A stretch of DNA of 64,000 nt from Streptomyces sp. YIM 130001 (GTDB lineage: Bacteria; Actinomycetota; Actinomycetes; Streptomycetales; Streptomycetaceae). Shown here piece by piece: positions 49,441-58,271 of the stretch. The notes below the pieces were generated by a model that saw only the letters and a program-made list of their open reading frames with translations, made no database searches and was not told the DNA's origin. The DNA lies in contig NZ_KZ984549.1 in assembly GCF_003574445.1 (NCBI RefSeq), forward strand, positions 248,001-312,000. The letters are read 5' to 3'. The position numbers were made by a program, and so were the translations under genes. Positions within the stretch are counted from its first letter, which is position 1; each line of letters begins with the position of its first letter.

Positions 49441-49707
49441 TCAGCGCCGGCGCACCTTCACCCGGTCCAGTGCGTAGACGCCCAAGCCCGCCAGAGCTAT
49501 CTGAATGAGCCATTCGCCCCAGTCGAGCCCGTCGGTGTTCGCCACCCCCAGGCCGGCCGCGACGGCCGTCCCGATCAGGGCCGCCACGATGCCGACCACG
49601 ATGGTCCACAGGATGCCGATGCGCTGCCGTCCCGGGATCACCAGGCGGCCCAGTACACCGATGACGATGCCGATGAGAATGGCACTGATCAAACCCGAAA
49701 TCTCCAT
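49441..49707 (-). CDS. GlsB/YeaQ/YmgE-family small membrane protein (copy 2)
   Basis: 88 aa from ATG 49707, ribosome site GAGGGGCAG as in copy 1. Three membrane helices and the signature GVLGRLVIPGRQ, LWTIVVGIVAALIGTAVAAG. The protein is highly similar to copy 1 at 9053-9316 (shared MEIS start, DGLDWGEWLIQIAL versus GGVDWGEWLLQIGL). A SigB-type promoter candidate lies at 49742-49766. Probably a stress-induced membrane protein; paralogue of unknown distinct role. Confidence 0.88.
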   Translation of the reverse strand: MEISGLISAILIGIVIGVLGRLVIPGRQRIGILWTIVVGIVAALIGTAVAAGLGVANTDGLDWGEWLIQIALAGLGVYALDRVKVRRR

Positions 49708-49741
49708 TGCTGCCCCTCGGTCGACGTGGTCCGGCAACCGA

Positions 49742-49766
49742 GTACCCGTACGGTCCCGCGATAGCC
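49742..49766 (-). promoter_or_regulatory. SigB-type promoter candidate for GlsB-like copy 2
   Basis: Minus strand: GGCT, 15 bases, GGGTAC, matching GNNT-N14-16-GGGTAY. The expected start lies about 28 bases before ATG 49707. Confidence 0.5.
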
Positions 49767-49778
49767 GGGACGGTGCCG

Positions 49779-51032
49779 TCAATGGCCGGATCGGTCCAGG
49801 CGTCGCAGTACGGGCGCCGCCGCGGCCCCGTGCAGGACGACCGACAGAAGCACGACGAACGTCACCACCGCCCACAACTCCTCGCCGAACGAACCGAGTT
49901 GTCTGTCGTGGCCCAGCGCATACGCCAGGTAGAAGAAGGACCCGATGCCGCGGATGCCGAACACGGCGGTCACAGCCCGCTCCTTGCGTGCAGTCTTCCC
50001 GCGCAACTGGGCGATCCAGCCCGTCGCCGGACGGATCACGAGAAGAACCAGCACTGCGGTCAGCGCGCTGCCCCAGGAGAGGCCGGAAAGCCCACCGGAG
50101 GCGATGAACCCTCCGACGAGGAAGAGCACACCGGCCGTGAGCAGCCTCTCCACCTGTTCCATGAAGGTGTGCATCACCACTTGGTACCCGTGGGCATGCT
50201 CCGCCGAGCGGATCGCGCAGGCTGTCGTGAAGACGGCGAGGAACCCGTACCCCTGCAGCACTTCGGCGAGACCGTACGAGACGAAGGTCGCGGCCAGCGC
50301 TACGAACCCTTCCCGGTGTTCGGACAACCGGAGTGCCTCCCAGCCCGCGCGGAAGAACATCCATCCGAGCAGCCGGCCCACCAGCAGGCCCACGACCACC
50401 CCGGCCGTGACGCGTAGGGCCACGTCGCTCCACAGCCAGTGGCCCACCCACGCGGCGGACCAGCCCGTCTGCGACGCGGCGAACATCGCCAGGGCCGCCA
50501 GGACCAACGGGAAGGCGAGACCGTCGTTGAGACCGGCTTCGCTGGTGAGGGCGAAGCGCACTTCGTCCTCGTCGTTCTCGGCGTCGGTCGGTTCTCCGAC
50601 ACGTACCTCCGCCGCGAGAACGGGGTCGGTCGGTGCCAGGACCGCGCCGAGCAGCAGAGCGACGGCCGGCGGCCAGTCGAGGAGACCCCAGGCGACGAGT
50701 CCGGCGGCCAGGACGGACAGCGGCATCGTGATGCCGAGCAGGCGCCAGGTGGTGGACCAGGTGCGCCTGCCGAAGGGTCTGTTGATGGCCAGACCGGCAC
50801 CCATCAGGGCGACGATCACGCACACCTCGGTGAGGTGCTCCACCCACACCCGATCGCCGACGGGATCCAGCTCGGGCAGGCCGGTGGGGAGCACGTACAC
50901 GAGGAATCCCACCGCCAGGAAGACCATCGGCATGGACATCGGCTGCCGCGCCACCAGCCTGGGCAGTACGGCGGCGAGCAGAGCGCCGACCCCCAAGCAG
51001 GCGTATCCCACGTCTGCAGCGGTCAATTCCAT
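49779..51032 (-). CDS. CPA1-type sodium/proton antiporter
   Basis: 417 aa from ATG 51032; two GTG codons just upstream are alternatives, but GAGGAG fits the ATG. Twelve or so membrane helices can be drawn. Family landmarks: APTDPVLAAEVRVGEP and SEAGLNDGLAFPLVLA, containing the Asn-Asp pair of CPA1 ion sites, and later VFGIRGIGSFFYLAYALG. Such antiporters exchange Na+/K+ for H+ and matter for pH and salt tolerance, which suits the nearby stress genes. Located 71 bp upstream of the GlsB-like copy 2, same strand. Confidence 0.9.
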   Translation of the reverse strand: MELTAADVGYACLGVGALLAAVLPRLVARQPMSMPMVFLAVGFLVYVLPTGLPELDPVGDRVWVEHLTEVCVIVALMGAGLAINRPFGRRTWSTTWRLLGITMPLSVLAAGLVAWGLLDWPPAVALLLGAVLAPTDPVLAAEVRVGEPTDAENDEDEVRFALTSEAGLNDGLAFPLVLAALAMFAASQTGWSAAWVGHWLWSDVALRVTAGVVVGLLVGRLLGWMFFRAGWEALRLSEHREGFVALAATFVSYGLAEVLQGYGFLAVFTTACAIRSAEHAHGYQVVMHTFMEQVERLLTAGVLFLVGGFIASGGLSGLSWGSALTAVLVLLVIRPATGWIAQLRGKTARKERAVTAVFGIRGIGSFFYLAYALGHDRQLGSFGEELWAVVTFVVLLSVVLHGAAAAPVLRRLDRSGH

Positions 51033-51177
51033 CGGCGGCACCACTCCTCGCGGTCGTCGTTACGCCGACGAGTTCCCCGTCCCGCCCCGCCGACTCCCCC
51101 GCAGGCGCCGAGGATCACGCCGGGGCGCGGCAGGCGGCGGTACGGTCCCGGCTGTCCGGGTCCCGGTGGGACAGCGC

Positions 51178-51203
51178 GGCAGAACGGCAGAACGGCAGAA
51201 CGG
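51178..51203. repeat. Tandem 8-bp repeat
   Basis: Three consecutive copies of GGCAGAAC plus GG. It lies in the divergent region between the antiporter and the 65-aa gene. Short tandem repeats of this kind can slip, but no function is visible. Confidence 0.7.
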
Positions 51204-51244
51204 TTCAGGAGACCGGCGGGAAGGTGCGGTGTTAGCGTCCCGGC

Positions 51245-51442
51245 ATGGATGAGGACCGTGTGGAATTCCGGGCCGGACGTGACACCTACGGACTGGCGCG
51301 CTGGGTCGTCGGCCAGGTCCAGGAGCGTGAACAGCGCGCCGACGGGCCCTGGATCAAGGTATTGCCCGCGTACTCCGCTTCGGACGAGGACGCTCAGTGG
51401 GTGCGGCAGGACGATGTGCGCGGCGCGGCCGGTCCCGCGTGA
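51245..51442 (+). CDS. 65-aa hypothetical protein
   Basis: MDEDRVEFRAGRDTYGLARW with further VGQVQEREQRADGPWIKVLP suggests a small folded acidic protein of the kind often found singly in Streptomyces. No domain is recognised. There is no ribosome site; TAGCGT (51233-51238) ends six bases before the ATG, so a leaderless mRNA is plausible. Real-gene codon bias supports it. Confidence 0.6.
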   Translation: MDEDRVEFRAGRDTYGLARWVVGQVQEREQRADGPWIKVLPAYSASDEDAQWVRQDDVRGAAGPA

Positions 51443-51804
51443 CCGAGTCACCTGAAGTGGCCGTCGGCTGCCGAGCTGTGTGGTCCGCTGGACCGGACTG
51501 ACACTCTCGCCAAGTCCCGGGCGATTCGGGTGCGTTCGCGGGGGACGACCTTGCGGCCCACGTCCCGGCGCAGGGCGTCGACCGGGGCGCCGCGCATACG
51601 TGTGAGCAACAACTCGGCCGCCGACTCGCCGATCGGGGCAGCCGAGCAGGCGCCCGCCGTGTACGCGGGACGTTCCTGGCGCCCGACGAGGAACGCAAGT
51701 CCACGACCGTGTCCCGTGTCGGACGCACCGCGGAAGGAACAGCCGCGGCCTTGTCGGGGAGAGGACTCCTGCCAGGACCGTCCCCGTCCGCGGCGCCCGT
51801 TCGG
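51443..51804. other. 362-bp region with a possible regulator remnant
   Basis: No intact gene is evident. On the minus strand a frame ending at TGA 51448 reads GACSAAPIGESAAELLLTRM and then KVVPRERTRIARD. This resembles the C-terminal end of a LacI-type sensor domain, but the frame has no start or DNA-binding part. It may be a decayed regulator linked to the adjacent operon. Confidence 0.35.
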
Positions 51805-52929
51805 CTAGCGGGCCGTGGCGAGGTCCGCAGCCGTCCAAGCCATCGCGATGGCGCCGTCGATGACGGCCCGGTCGGCGGTCGGAGTGATGCACGCCGCGGT
51901 GAACTCGGGCTGGTGGTTGGCCGCCGGTGCGCAGTCCAGTCCGAGCATGGGGTGGATGGCGGGTACGGCATGAGAGACGTTGCCCATGTCGGTGGCGGCT
52001 CCGACCGCGGGCCCGCCGTTCAGATCGGGGAAGGTCCGGCCGAGGGCTTCGGCGTTGGCCCGGTACAACGCCAACAGCCGTGCGTCGGGGCGCATATCGG
52101 CGTAGTCGGGTCCGGCCGGGACCGTGGTCAGTTCACATCCGGTCGCCAGTGCCCCCGCCTCGAAGCAGCGCAGTACCCGTGCTTTGAGCGGTTCGAGTGC
52201 CTCGACGGTGTCCGAGCGGACGATCCATCGGCCTCGGCCGGCATCCGGGATGACGTTCGCCGCGCTGCCCGCATCGGTGACGATGCCCTGGATACGGTCG
52301 GCGCTCGTGGTCTGCTGGCGCAGCAGTCCGATGGCGACCTGGGCGACGGTCAGGGCGTCCGCGGCGTTGACACCGCGTTCCGGATAGGCGCCCGCGTGCG
52401 CGGGGGTCCCCTGGTAGTGGACGTCGAACATGGCGATGGCCGATCCCGGCATCGCCGCCATCTCGACGGCTGCGGGATGCACCATCATCGCCGCGTCGAC
52501 TCCCGCGAATGCTCCGCGTTCGAGCATCAGGACCTTGCCGCCGCCGCCCTCCTCCGCCGGTGTCCCGAGCACGGTGACCGTGAGGCCGAGGTCGTCGGCC
52601 AGGTCGGCGAGGCCGAGTCCGGCACCGACTGCGGCGGCGGCGATGACGTTGTGTCCGCAGGCGTGGCCGATGTCCGGCAGTGCGTCGTACTCGGCGCAGA
52701 TCGCGATGTGCCGCGGCCCGGAGCCGACGGTGGCGCGGACGGCGGTGGGCAGGCCGTAGCAGCCGTGCTGGACGGCGAATCCGGCCTCGCTCAGTCGGTC
52801 GGCGACCCAGGCGCTGGCTCGTACTTCCTCGAATGCGAGCTCGGGATAGGTGTGGATGCGGTGGGAGAGGTCCACCAGAGCGCGTTCGGCCCGACGGATC
52901 CGGCGTTCGATCTGATTCTTGGGTGACAT
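51805..52929 (-). CDS. M20-family metal-dependent amidohydrolase
   Basis: 374 aa from ATG 52929, 13 bp after the aldehyde dehydrogenase stop. The dinuclear metal site is set by DALPDIGHACGHNV and the catalytic PAEEGGGG pair, with a lid/dimerisation region around residues 170-280 (HYQGTPAHAGAYPERGVNAA). The N-terminal IERRIRRAERALVDLSHRIH is typical of the IAA-amino-acid/aminobenzoyl-glutamate hydrolase type that cleaves N-acyl or amide bonds. The substrate probably relates to the linked GMC oxidase and aldehyde dehydrogenase, but how is unclear. Confidence 0.87.
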   Translation of the reverse strand: MSPKNQIERRIRRAERALVDLSHRIHTYPELAFEEVRASAWVADRLSEAGFAVQHGCYGLPTAVRATVGSGPRHIAICAEYDALPDIGHACGHNVIAAAAVGAGLGLADLADDLGLTVTVLGTPAEEGGGGKVLMLERGAFAGVDAAMMVHPAAVEMAAMPGSAIAMFDVHYQGTPAHAGAYPERGVNAADALTVAQVAIGLLRQQTTSADRIQGIVTDAGSAANVIPDAGRGRWIVRSDTVEALEPLKARVLRCFEAGALATGCELTTVPAGPDYADMRPDARLLALYRANAEALGRTFPDLNGGPAVGAATDMGNVSHAVPAIHPMLGLDCAPAANHQPEFTAACITPTADRAVIDGAIAMAWTAADLATAR

Positions 52930-52942
52930 GGCGGTGGCGCTC

Positions 52943-54367
52943 TCAGGACGCGGGGCGGGCGGCGATGTGGACGGAGACCGGGCGGGTGGCGGCGTCGTAG
53001 GCCGCGCTCGCGCCCGTGGCGCCCATGCCGCTGTCACCGGCCGGTTCGTAGAGGCGCTCGGGACCGCCTCCCTGCCACTGGTTGACCCAGACGACGCCTG
53101 CGGGGATCCGGGCGGACGCGTCCATGTGGCCGGGGTCGTCGGTGTAGACCGTCGCGCCGAGGCCGAAGCGGGATCCTGCGGCTCGCTCGAGCCCTTCTTC
53201 GAAGGAGGCGACGACCACGACGGGGGCGAGCGGCCCGAATGTCTCCTCGGTCATGACGAGCATCGACTCGTCGACGCCGGTCAGCACGGTGGCCGGGTAG
53301 AAGTAGCCCTTTCCGTCCGGCTCGACCCCGCCCGCCCGGATCGTCGCACCGCGTGCGACCGCGTCCGCGACGTGCCGCCGGACGGTCTCGCGCTGCCCTT
53401 CGTCGACGAGCGGGCCCATCATGACGCCCTCGTCGTGACCGTCACCCAGGGCATACGTTCCCGCCGCCTCGACCAGAGCCTCGACGAACGCGTCGGCGAT
53501 GTCCTGGTGGACGTAGATCCGTTCCATGGAGGTGCAGATCTGCCCGGTGTTGATGAAGGCGCCGAAGGCGACGGCCGCCGCTGTCGCCTTCGGGTCGACG
53601 TCCGCGTCGACGACCACGGGGTCCTTGCCGCCGAGCTCGAGCACCGACCGGTGCAGCAGCCGCCCGGTGGCGGCGCCGACCTTGCGGCCGGAGTCGACGG
53701 ATCCGGTGAAGTGCACGAGCTGGATCTGCTCGTGCTCGGCCAGCGGCGCTCCGGCGCGCGCGTCGCCGAGTACCAGATTCGCCGCGCCGGGCGGCAGGTT
53801 CAGCAGCTCGAAGAGCCGCACGGTCGACAGCGGAGAGCGTTCCGAGGGCTTGACGACCACCGTGTTGCCGGCCGCGAGCAGCGGGCCGAGCGCGCCGAGC
53901 ACCATGGGGACGGGGAAGTTCCAGGGCGTGATCACCGCGGTCGCGCCCAGCGGCCGGCGAAGGATCCTGGTCGTACCGCCGTCTCCCTGGGCGACGGTCT
54001 CCTCGAAGCCGTACGCCTGTGCCTCGGCAGCGGACGCCTTGAGTCCGGCGACTGCTCCCTCGATGAACGTGCGGCCGAGACCGACCGGCTTGCCCATCTC
54101 CCGGCACTCGAGTTCCGCCAACTCGTCGGCGTGCTCGGCGATGACGTCCGCCCAGGCGGAGATCCGCGCCACCCGCTCGGCCACGGACAGTGCAGCCCAG
54201 GCGGGCTGTGCCCGCACCGCGGCCGCGACGGCGCGGTCGACATCGTCCTCGGAGCCGGCGGGAGTCCGGGCGACGACCTCCTCGGTCGCGGGGTTGACGA
54301 CGTCGAGCAGCGCGTCGCTCCGGGAGTCCTCCCAGACACCGCCGATCAGGATCTGCAAGGTCTTCAT
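52943..54367 (-). CDS. NAD(P)+-dependent aldehyde dehydrogenase
   Basis: 474 aa from ATG 54367 after AAGGAGAG. Full ALDH fold: cofactor region ITPWNFPVPMVLGALGPLLA, active-site Glu in VLELGGKDPV and the catalytic Cys in INTGQICTSMERIYV. It converts an aldehyde, probably the product of the GMC oxidoreductase 70 bp upstream, to the acid. Betaine-aldehyde dehydrogenase is one possibility because of the GbsR-like regulator; the sequence does not identify the aldehyde. Confidence 0.9.
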   Translation of the reverse strand: MKTLQILIGGVWEDSRSDALLDVVNPATEEVVARTPAGSEDDVDRAVAAAVRAQPAWAALSVAERVARISAWADVIAEHADELAELECREMGKPVGLGRTFIEGAVAGLKASAAEAQAYGFEETVAQGDGGTTRILRRPLGATAVITPWNFPVPMVLGALGPLLAAGNTVVVKPSERSPLSTVRLFELLNLPPGAANLVLGDARAGAPLAEHEQIQLVHFTGSVDSGRKVGAATGRLLHRSVLELGGKDPVVVDADVDPKATAAAVAFGAFINTGQICTSMERIYVHQDIADAFVEALVEAAGTYALGDGHDEGVMMGPLVDEGQRETVRRHVADAVARGATIRAGGVEPDGKGYFYPATVLTGVDESMLVMTEETFGPLAPVVVVASFEEGLERAAGSRFGLGATVYTDDPGHMDASARIPAGVVWVNQWQGGGPERLYEPAGDSGMGATGASAAYDAATRPVSVHIAARPAS

Positions 54368-54437
54368 CGGGAGGCTCTCCTTCATACACGGGTGCGGGTT
54401 CCGCATCGCCCACGGCCCGTGGGGGTCGATGGACGGG

Positions 54438-56000
54438 TCAGCCGAGACGGTCGGCCATGAGCTCACCGGCCATGATCGTGGCCAGGTTGGTGTTCGCCCT
54501 CGGCACCGAGGGGAAGACCGAGGCGTCGACCACGCGCAGGCCGTCCACGCCGAGGACACGGCACTCGCTGTCGACGACCGTGTCAGGAGCGTCGGCCGCG
54601 CCCATGCGGCACGTACTGGTGCCGTGCTGCGCGTCCCCGACGGTGGCCAGCAGGTGGTCGTCCAGTGCGCTGTCGTTGTCCAGCGCGGAGAACAGGGCCG
54701 CGTTCTCGCGTTCCAGGGATCCCTGGGTGATATCAGCGGTTTCCGGCCGCCGCGCGAGGTCGGCCAGTGCGCGTATCCCGGTGCGCATACGGGCCAGGTC
54801 GCGGTCGTCGGAGAGCATCCGCTGGCGTACCAGCGGCTGGTCCGACGGGTCGGCGGAGGCCAGAGTCAGCACGCCCCGCGCGTAGTTGTGGTTCAGCCAG
54901 ACACCGAACGCCCCGGCGCTGGTGCTGGTCGACGCGCTCGCCATGGCCAGCACGTTCTGGTTGAGCGAGACGAACATCAGGTCGTGTTCCGGGGCACCGG
55001 CTCCGCTGGTCCAGCGGACGCAGACGTTCGTGTGGCGGTCGTGCGGCGAGGTGACGGCCGCTGCTTCGGTCAACGGGATGGACACCAGCGCCATCGGATG
55101 GTCCTGCATGCCCCGGCCCACCGGAAGGTCGTGCCGTACGTCGACACCGAGCCGGCGCAGGTGTTCCGCAGGGCCGATGCCCGACCGCATGAGGATCGCC
55201 GGAGAGTGGATGACACCGGCGCTGAGCACGACGGTTTCGGCATGCTCGGTCATCGCCCGCCCGTCGACGAGGAGTTGCACTCCTACCGCCCGGTTCCCGT
55301 CGAAGAGCACGCGGTCGACCAGTGCATCGCCCTGAACGGTGAGGGTGTCGAGGCCACGGGCCTGTTCCAGGTACGCGTCGTTGACCGATACCCGGCGGCC
55401 GTCACGGGAGTTGATCGGGTAGGGCGAAACTCCGGTCGCGGTAGGGGCGTTGACGTCCTCGGCCCAGCCGAAACCGGCGGCGAGGGCCGACTTGGACAGG
55501 GCGGTGTCGACGCCACCCCAATCCGCCTGCCGCATCCGGTGGATGGGCGTGGGGCCGCCACGGCCGTGGTACGGCTCGTCGCCGAAGCGTTCGTCGTCCT
55601 CCAGCTTCGCGAAGTACGGCAGCACGTCCTTCGGCGACCATCCCGTGCAGCCGAGGGCCGCCCAGTCCTCGAAGTCCGCCATCGGTGGCCGGATCGCGAT
55701 CTGTCCGTTGACCGACGAGCTGCCGCCGGCTCCGCGGCCGCGCCAGTACGGCGCCTGCTGCTGCCTGTCCGTACGGGAGGAGTTCAGTCCCGTCCAGACC
55801 ATCCCCTGGGCCGCGGTCGGGTCCGTCAGGGCGACCGCCGGATTGGGTGAGCGCCACGCTTCGTGCATCTGCGCCGACCGGTAGTCGGGGCCGGCCTCGA
55901 GGAGCAGAACCCGCTTGCCCTGCTCCGCGGAGCGCACGGCGAGCGCGGCCCCCGCGGACCCTGCCCCGACGACGATGACATCCCAGCTGCTGCTCGTCAT
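54438..56000 (-). CDS. GMC-family FAD oxidoreductase (choline-dehydrogenase-like)
   Basis: 520 aa from ATG 56000 after GGGAGACGCGAGT. FAD motif VIVVGAGSAGAALAVRSAEQ near the start, GMC signature GRGAGGSSSVNGQIA, a second signature SAGVIHSPAILMRSGIGPAE and the active-site segment HGTSTCRMG. GMC enzymes oxidise alcohols, including choline, glucose and aromatic alcohols, to aldehydes. With aldehyde dehydrogenase next and a GbsR-type regulator divergent, choline or a related alcohol is an attractive but unproven substrate. First gene of the operon. Confidence 0.88.
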   Translation of the reverse strand: MTSSSWDVIVVGAGSAGAALAVRSAEQGKRVLLLEAGPDYRSAQMHEAWRSPNPAVALTDPTAAQGMVWTGLNSSRTDRQQQAPYWRGRGAGGSSSVNGQIAIRPPMADFEDWAALGCTGWSPKDVLPYFAKLEDDERFGDEPYHGRGGPTPIHRMRQADWGGVDTALSKSALAAGFGWAEDVNAPTATGVSPYPINSRDGRRVSVNDAYLEQARGLDTLTVQGDALVDRVLFDGNRAVGVQLLVDGRAMTEHAETVVLSAGVIHSPAILMRSGIGPAEHLRRLGVDVRHDLPVGRGMQDHPMALVSIPLTEAAAVTSPHDRHTNVCVRWTSGAGAPEHDLMFVSLNQNVLAMASASTSTSAGAFGVWLNHNYARGVLTLASADPSDQPLVRQRMLSDDRDLARMRTGIRALADLARRPETADITQGSLERENAALFSALDNDSALDDHLLATVGDAQHGTSTCRMGAADAPDTVVDSECRVLGVDGLRVVDASVFPSVPRANTNLATIMAGELMADRLG

Positions 56001-56077
56001 ACTCGCGTCTCCCGCCATAGGGTGATCAGCCGTGGCTCGCGCTACCGACCAAAGGGCCCCCGACCGGTGCTACTGGT

Positions 56078-56106
56078 ACTCTCAGGCCCGCCGTACGTTC
56101 AGTCAA
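56078..56106 (-). promoter_or_regulatory. Promoter candidate for the GMC operon
   Basis: Minus strand: TTGACT (56106-56101), 17-base spacer, GAGAGT (56083-56078). The -35 lies inside the palindrome at 56098-56113. Confidence 0.5.
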
Positions 56107-56113
56107 GACTGAA
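56098..56113. promoter_or_regulatory. Palindromic operator TTCAGTC-AA-GACTGAA
   Basis: TTCAGTCAAGACTGAA has perfect 7-base arms. It overlaps the predicted -35 of the GMC operon, so binding would repress. A GAATATTC dyad and TTCACTGA follow within 20 bp, perhaps extending a MarR-type site. Confidence 0.7.
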
Positions 56114-56145
56114 TATTCATTTTTCACTGACCTTCGGGAGGTTCC

Positions 56146-56649
56146 GTGTCCGAGGCGGAGGCGGGCGGTGACATCGGCGCGCGCGACTCGCTCGTCGAGG
56201 AGTTCGGCATTCACATCGGCCGCGCCATGGGCTGGCCTCCCCTGGCGGGCCGGGCCGCGGGCCTGCTGATGATGAGCGACGAGCCGCTCACGCTGACCCA
56301 GCTCCAGAGCGCTCTCGAGGCGAGCAAGGGATCCGCCTCGGAGACCACGCGCCTGCTCATCGCCAACGGCACGGTCGAGCGGTACAAGGCGCCGGGACAA
56401 CGGCACTTCGTCTACCGCTGGCGCGACGACGCCTGGGTCGGCTGCCTCCAGCACGTCGTCGACTCGATGACCCAACTTCGCGATCTCGCCGAACGCGCGC
56501 AGGGACAGGCGGCCGCAGTGCCGCAGGTCCAGCGCGAGCGCCTCGGCGATATGCGCGAGTACTACGGCTTCATGGTCCACAGCCTCGAGTCACTCCTGGC
56601 GGAGTACGTCCGCACCCAGGAGGCGCGCCCCCGAGGACCGGTCGCGTAG
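56146..56649 (+). CDS. GbsR/MarR-family regulator
   Basis: 167 aa, GTG start after GGGAGG. A winged helix-turn-helix is at about residues 25-85 (PPLAGRAAGLLMMSDEPLTL, then ALEASKGSASETTRLLIANG), with the GbsR-like pattern GRAMGWPPLAGR. GbsR represses choline-to-betaine genes in Bacillus, and a relationship is inferred from domain pattern. The gene is divergent from the GMC/ALDH/M20 operon, with a palindrome between. It probably senses the operon substrate or a derivative. Confidence 0.85.
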   Translation: MSEAEAGGDIGARDSLVEEFGIHIGRAMGWPPLAGRAAGLLMMSDEPLTLTQLQSALEASKGSASETTRLLIANGTVERYKAPGQRHFVYRWRDDAWVGCLQHVVDSMTQLRDLAERAQGQAAAVPQVQRERLGDMREYYGFMVHSLESLLAEYVRTQEARPRGPVA

Positions 56650-56726
56650 AGCGCACGGCCTGAGGACCCGTCAACTCTCGTACAGCGAGCTGGAATCAGC
56701 CGATGCGCGGGGGTGGCGTGCCGAGC

Positions 56727-58142
56727 TCACAACCCGAGCTCGTCCAAGGTGTACCGGTGCACGCCGCGAGTACTCAGGCCGTCCTTGCTTCCGGACAGGA
56801 ACCAGATTCCGCCGTAGCGGCCCTTGGCGGTGTACGGCTCGAAGACCAGGACGTCGTCGTTGCCGTCATGGTCGGCGTCCAGTACCCGCAGGTCGTCGGC
56901 GAAGCGGTCGCGCTTGCCGATGTCGGACTCGAAGACGTCACCGGGGATGCCGTCCGTGTTCATGTCGACGGTCTGCAGCGCGGTCATCGTGACGGCGGAT
57001 CCCTTGCCGGTCAGGCGCACCAGTTGGAGGTGGCCCTGCTGGTCGGTCGAGCCCTGTTCGACGTCGACGACGAGGTTGCGCGCGTACGCCGAGGTGACGT
57101 TCCCCTGGATCACGTGGGTGCCGATGGTCGAGGAGTCTAGGTCGAGTGCCAGCCGCGACGTGCCGGAGCGGAAGCCGTCCGGTCCGCCGCGCAGGTACTT
57201 GCCCCCGCCCTCGTCGCTCGGGCGGGGCGGAATCAGGTCGGGAAATCCGTCGCCGTCGACGTCAACACCCGCATGGGCTGCACTGCCCTTGCCGCCGACC
57301 GCCTCACTCAACCGCCGGCTCAACTCGCCGACTTCCTCCAGGCCGTGCCCCGGCGTGCCGCGGAGATAGCGCACCGACCGCCGGTCTTCCTCGACGACGT
57401 CGGCCTCCTCGGCGTAGTCGCTGTGGACAAGGACGTCCATGCGGCCGTCCCCGTCGAAGTCGGCGACTGTGGACCTCGTGGACGCGGACAGCTCCCGATC
57501 GGACAGGCGGTGGGATGCTTTCGGCTTGCCGTGGGAGTCGAACGGCCCCCTGAGGACCGTTCCGTCCCCGTACAGGTCCGCATGACCGTCACCGTCGAAG
57601 TCCCCGGCTCCCGCGGCCACAAAGGGGTGCTCAGGATCATCGCCGGGGGCGCGCAGCCTGACGGATTTCCTGGACAGGCCGTCCTTGCCGCCGTGGAAGA
57701 CGACCGTACGGGCACCCTGTTCCTGGTTGTCCTCGGTGCCGGGGACAGGCACCCGCTGGTGCAGGACCAGGTCGGTGAAGCCGTCGCCGTTCAGGTCCGC
57801 GGTCAGGTCGGACATGAACCCCTCTTCGAGGAAGCCGTTCTCCCGGTGGCCGCTGCCCGCGATCAGCGGCTTGCCCGTGGGACGCGGGCCCTGCGGGCCA
57901 CCGCGGAAGACGACGACCGGCCCATAGTCCGGGTCCAGGCCGGCACCCTTGCTGCCGGTCACCACCACGGCGGCGTCCTCGTATCCGTCCCCGTCGAAAT
58001 CCGGGGCACCGGCGAGACGCGCCTGACCCTTTCCCGCCGGGCGCCGGTCGTCCTCCGTGGAGTCGTCGCAGCCGACAGCCGTCGCGCACAGAACCAGCAC
58101 GGCAGTCAGGATCACGGCCCCGCGTATTCGTCCATCTCGCAT
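56727..58142 (-). CDS. FG-GAP/VCBS-repeat lipoprotein
   Basis: 471 aa with signal peptide and lipobox TAVGC (Cys25). It contains at least five integrin-type calcium-binding repeats with DxDGDG cores: [40 protein letters not shown] and VDGDGFPDL, the layout of a seven-bladed propeller. Such proteins are extracellular, bind calcium and often glycans or proteins. Substrate unknown. TAGGCT ends six bases before the ATG with no ribosome site, so the mRNA may be leaderless. Convergent with the GbsR-like gene. Confidence 0.85.
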   Translation of the reverse strand: MRDGRIRGAVILTAVLVLCATAVGCDDSTEDDRRPAGKGQARLAGAPDFDGDGYEDAAVVVTGSKGAGLDPDYGPVVVFRGGPQGPRPTGKPLIAGSGHRENGFLEEGFMSDLTADLNGDGFTDLVLHQRVPVPGTEDNQEQGARTVVFHGGKDGLSRKSVRLRAPGDDPEHPFVAAGAGDFDGDGHADLYGDGTVLRGPFDSHGKPKASHRLSDRELSASTRSTVADFDGDGRMDVLVHSDYAEEADVVEEDRRSVRYLRGTPGHGLEEVGELSRRLSEAVGGKGSAAHAGVDVDGDGFPDLIPPRPSDEGGGKYLRGGPDGFRSGTSRLALDLDSSTIGTHVIQGNVTSAYARNLVVDVEQGSTDQQGHLQLVRLTGKGSAVTMTALQTVDMNTDGIPGDVFESDIGKRDRFADDLRVLDADHDGNDDVLVFEPYTAKGRYGGIWFLSGSKDGLSTRGVHRYTLDELGL

Positions 58143-58188
58143 CGCCGCAGCCTAGCCCAGCCCCGGGACGACACCCCCGTAGCTTGTA

Positions 58189-58199
58189 CAGTTGCGCAA
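58189..58199. promoter_or_regulatory. CAGTTGCGCAA motif, left copy
   Basis: Contains the palindrome TTGCGCAA and is followed by the partial repeat TCACGCAAT. Its reverse complement recurs at 58553-58563, on the other side of the tatA gene. It lies between the divergent FG-GAP and tatA genes. A shared regulator is possible. Confidence 0.4.
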
Positions 58200-58271
58200 T
58201 CACGCAATCATTGGCGGTCACGGCGAGCTCGACGAGAGCCGCCACGCCGGCGAAGGAAAGGGGCCAACGGA

